Below, one piece after another: positions 8,094-9,990 of a DNA stretch of 9,990 bases. Below the pieces are notes generated by a model. That model ran no database searches. It was not told where the DNA came from and saw only the letters and a list, made by a program, of their open reading frames with translations. The stretch comes from Pseudomonadota bacterium (GTDB lineage Bacteria > Pseudomonadota > Gammaproteobacteria > Pseudomonadales > Halieaceae). Within the stretch, counting starts at the first letter, position 1, and each line of letters opens with the position of its first letter. A program made the position numbers and the translations under genes. Where the stretch lies: NCBI GenBank assembly GCA_030591305.1, contig JAUVBI010000106.1:1-9990 (forward strand). Reading direction: 5' to 3'.

Positions 8094-8723
8094 CTAGTGT
8101 GGGTCGGCGGCTCGCACTGCCGCTATAAACGTCTTAATTTTAGCTGCGTCCTTGATGCCGGGTGACAACTCCACCCCACCGCTGACATCGACCGCAGCCG
8201 GATGCAACAGGCCAATCGCAGCAGCGACATTTTCACTGTTCAATCCACCCGCCAGAACAATGGGCAGGGGCAACTCTGTAGGGGCCAACTGCCAGTCAAA
8301 TGACTTGCCAGTACCACCTGGTACACCTTCCTGCCAGGCGTCCAACAAAATGCCGCGAGCGGCGGCGTAACCCCTACAAACCGCGGCTAAATCGAGCCCG
8401 GGCCTGACCCTGACCGCCTTGATAAAAGGGCGCTTGAATTGCTGACAAAATTCTGCCGACTCATCTCCGTGAAACTGGATAACATCTACCGCAAGGGATT
8501 CCAGGACCTCATTTATCACGGCAGCGGACTCGTTGACGAACAGCGCTACGATAGCAACAAAAGGCGGCACTGCCGCAACAATCTTTTTGGCCTGGGCTAT
8601 GCTCACCCCACGGGGACTGTTGGCATAAAACACCAGCCCGATGGCGTCTGCGCCGTACTCCACAGACGTCAGCGCATCTTCCGGCCTGGTAATACCGCAA
8701 ATTTTGATACGCGTATGCGTCAC
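8094..8723 (-). CDS. trpF: Phosphoribosylanthranilate isomerase TrpF
   Basis: Converts N-(5-phosphoribosyl)anthranilate to the 1-deoxyribulose product by an Amadori rearrangement, an intermediate step of tryptophan synthesis. 209 residues, a compact TIM barrel of normal monofunctional length; not fused to TrpC as in E. coli. Seen: KICGIT at 7-12 with Cys9, the general base; NSPRGV near 35-40; IQFHGDE at 82-88; LLDAW at 126-130 with the general acid Asp128; GGTG at 136-139; AGGL at 158-161; and DVSGGVE at 179-185, phosphate site. The start is GTG 8723 with only a weak GAG about 7 nt upstream; no ATG is in a fitting position. It heads the trpFBA cluster after a 65-nt gap from truA. Confidence 0.96.
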   Translation of the reverse strand: MTHTRIKICGITRPEDALTSVEYGADAIGLVFYANSPRGVSIAQAKKIVAAVPPFVAIVALFVNESAAVINEVLESLAVDVIQFHGDESAEFCQQFKRPFIKAVRVRPGLDLAAVCRGYAAARGILLDAWQEGVPGGTGKSFDWQLAPTELPLPIVLAGGLNSENVAAAIGLLHPAAVDVSGGVELSPGIKDAAKIKTFIAAVRAADPH

Positions 8724-8735
8724 GTGATACTCAGA

Positions 8736-8747
8736 TTTCTACAGAAA
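8736..8747. repeat. Short perfect dyad in trpF leader
   Basis: TTTCT-GT-AGAAA, a 5-bp perfect inverted repeat with a 2-nt centre, between the putative transcription start (about 8753) and the GTG start of trpF. Its position would suit an operator, but it does not resemble the TrpR operator and is short enough to arise by chance. Confidence 0.3.
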
Positions 8748-8759
8748 ATACAATCGCGC

Positions 8760-8789
8760 ATGATAACAGAACAGCGCCGCGACTGTCTT
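8760..8789 (-). promoter_or_regulatory. Putative extended -10 promoter for trpFBA
   Basis: On the minus strand AAGACA (4 of 6) overlaps the truA stop codon, followed by an 18-nt spacer and TATCAT (5 of 6) preceded by TGT, an extended -10. Initiation near 8752-8753 gives a leader of about 30 nt, too short for a leader peptide plus attenuator. Inference from sequence only. Confidence 0.4.
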
Positions 8790-9604
8790 CAACTGCTCAT
8801 CAGAAGTGGGCCAATGAGCTGCTCCGGCAGGGTATATTCCGCCGGGTACTCAACCCTGACCAGATACAGGCCGTGAGGTGGGGCCGTGTCTGCTGCCTTG
8901 TTGCGGTCTCGCAGTGCCAGCACCTCAGCCAACCAACCCCTGTCCTGCCTGCCGCTTCCCACCGCCATTAACGAGCCGGCGATATTGCGAACCATATGGT
9001 GTAAAAAGGCATTCGCCTGGATATCAATCATCACCAGGGGCCCGCGCCGACTGACAGTGATACGCTGCACATTACGCATGGCCGTTGTAGATTGGCAACT
9101 GGATGCGCGAAAGGAACTGAAATCGCGCTCCCCCAGCAGGGACTGGGCCTCCGCGTGCATCAATTCAACATCCAGGGGGCGGCGCTGCCACGTCACCTGG
9201 CCGTGCAGCAGGGCGGGACTGATGCGGGTATTACTGATGATGTAGCGGTAACGACGGGACAGGGCAGAAAATCTGGCGTGAAACTCCGCGGGAACCACCA
9301 CTGCCCAGAGTACGCGTATGCTCTCGGGTAAATGTGTATTGGTACCCAGCACCCACGCTTTGAGGCTTCGATCCTGGGGGGCATCAAAATGGACAAGTTG
9401 ACCGCAGGCATGCACACCGGTGTCCGTGCGCCCAGCACAATGCACCCTGACATCACCGTTGGCAACTTTGGACAGCGCACGCTCCAGCTCTGCCTGAACC
9501 GTAGTTACATGAAGTTGTGGCTGAATTTGCCAACCGCTGTAGGGTCGGCCATCGTATTCGATACAGCAGGCAATTCGACTGCCCGCGGGGTGCGAAGCAG
9601 TCAA
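8789..9604 (-). CDS. truA: tRNA pseudouridine(38-40) synthase TruA
   Basis: Isomerises uridines 38-40 of the tRNA anticodon stem-loop to pseudouridine. 271 residues, usual about 265-280. Seen: IEYDGRPYSGWQ at 15-26; catalytic motif AGRTDTGVHA at 57-66 with Asp61 as nucleophile; FHARFSA at 108-114 and RYRYII at 118-123; FSSFRA and FLHHMVRNIAGSL in the C-terminal half. The best available start is TTG 9604: the frame is closed by TGA a little upstream, no ATG or GTG lies before the conserved core, and no clear Shine-Dalgarno precedes it. The N-terminal extension of about nine residues is normal. It lies 29 nt after fimV, the order also seen in Pseudomonas, so translation may depend on ribosomes leaving fimV. 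The name may appear as hisT. Confidence 0.95.
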   Translation of the reverse strand: MTASHPAGSRIACCIEYDGRPYSGWQIQPQLHVTTVQAELERALSKVANGDVRVHCAGRTDTGVHACGQLVHFDAPQDRSLKAWVLGTNTHLPESIRVLWAVVVPAEFHARFSALSRRYRYIISNTRISPALLHGQVTWQRRPLDVELMHAEAQSLLGERDFSSFRASSCQSTTAMRNVQRITVSRRGPLVMIDIQANAFLHHMVRNIAGSLMAVGSGRQDRGWLAEVLALRDRNKAADTAPPHGLYLVRVEYPAEYTLPEQLIGPLLMSS

Positions 9605-9633
9605 AACAGAATCAGTAGCAGGGTGTGGAATAG

Positions 9634-9990
9634 CTAATCAAGTCGCTCTAACAGCGCCCGTGCCTCTTCTTTTTGCTCGTCACTGCCTTCGGCAACGACT
9701 TCCTCAAAAATTGCCCTGGCACCATCCTGATCACCCATATCGAGATAGGCCCGGGCGAGATCCAGCTTGGTAGACATGGCATCGCTGTCAACGGCGAACA
9801 CCAGATCCTCATCATCACCACCCAACTCATCGCCAGTGCTGCTCCCCGTATCAAAATCGGCAGACAGGTCCAGTTCGTCATCGTCCGATTCTATCTCAAA
9901 GCCCTCTATTTCCAGGCTGCCAAAGTCGTCTTCGAGTTGCGCCGTATCATCGACGCCAGACAGATCCAGGTCGGGAAAATCCAACTCATC
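9634..9990 (-). CDS. fimV: FimV-like pilus assembly/polar hub protein, C-terminal 118 residues only
   Basis: The frame enters from the right edge and ends at TAG 9636, so only the tail is visible and no start lies in the window. Residues 1-70 of the fragment are extremely acidic, rich in Asp, Glu, Leu, Gly and Ser with almost no basic residues, like the acidic cytoplasmic region of FimV. The last about 45 residues (KLDLARAYLDMGDQDGARAI onward to ALLERLD) match the conserved FimV C-terminal TPR-like domain, which in Pseudomonas binds partners such as TonB_m3-type adaptors or the type IV pilus and polar signalling machinery. The position just before truA also fits Pseudomonas fimV. Full length, LysM domain and membrane helix cannot be checked here. 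Confidence 0.88.
   Translation of the reverse strand, partial: DELDFPDLDLSGVDDTAQLEDDFGSLEIEGFEIESDDDELDLSADFDTGSSTGDELGGDDEDLVFAVDSDAMSTKLDLARAYLDMGDQDGARAIFEEVVAEGSDEQKEEARALLERLD

Noticed and set aside
1..9990. Mobile element, CRISPR array, tRNA, toxin-antitoxin or defence system
   Set aside because: Nearly every base falls in ten recognisable core genes; no gap exceeds 91 nt, and no spaced repeats or transposase motifs were seen.

Overview
The window reads as a conserved housekeeping block of a gammaproteobacterium, about 55% GC by eye. The gene order fimV-truA-trpF-trpB-trpA-accD-folC-dedD(SPOR)-cvpA-purF-metZ and the protein sequences resemble Pseudomonas/Cellvibrionales-type marine bacteria. 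In Pseudomonas aeruginosa the same block carries trpF alone, with trpBA elsewhere; here trpFBA is intact between truA and accD. Genus cannot be fixed by reading alone.

All ten genes lie on the minus strand, so transcription runs from the right edge to the left. From right to left: the 3' end of fimV (polar hub protein, cut by the window edge); truA (tRNA pseudouridine synthase); trpF, trpB and trpA (the last steps of tryptophan synthesis); accD (acetyl-CoA carboxylase beta subunit); folC (folate polyglutamylation); a DedD-like SPOR protein; cvpA (membrane protein); purF (first committed step of purine synthesis); and metZ (O-succinylhomoserine sulfhydrylase, cut by the left edge). No gene is broken.

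Spacing is tight: trpF/trpB abut, accD/folC overlap by 8 nt, and most other gaps are 9-46 nt. Only two gaps reach 65-91 nt, upstream of trpF and of cvpA, and both hold promoter-like sequence. The trpA-accD gap holds a perfect TATAAT. I saw no rho-independent terminator between genes, so the block is probably a read-through superoperon with internal promoters that give trpFBA, accD-folC-dedD and cvpA-purF-metZ partial independence.

I found no tRNA, rRNA, CRISPR array, insertion sequence, phage gene or defence gene, and no undescribed system. Points worth a second look are modest: a TrpA with Glu at the catalytic Asp60 position and Ala at position 53 of the same loop; a sharply AT-rich patch inside folC that contains a well-spaced sigma70-like promoter; several non-ATG starts (trpF GTG, truA TTG, cvpA GTG or TTG); and a tryptophan operon whose putative leader is too short for attenuation.
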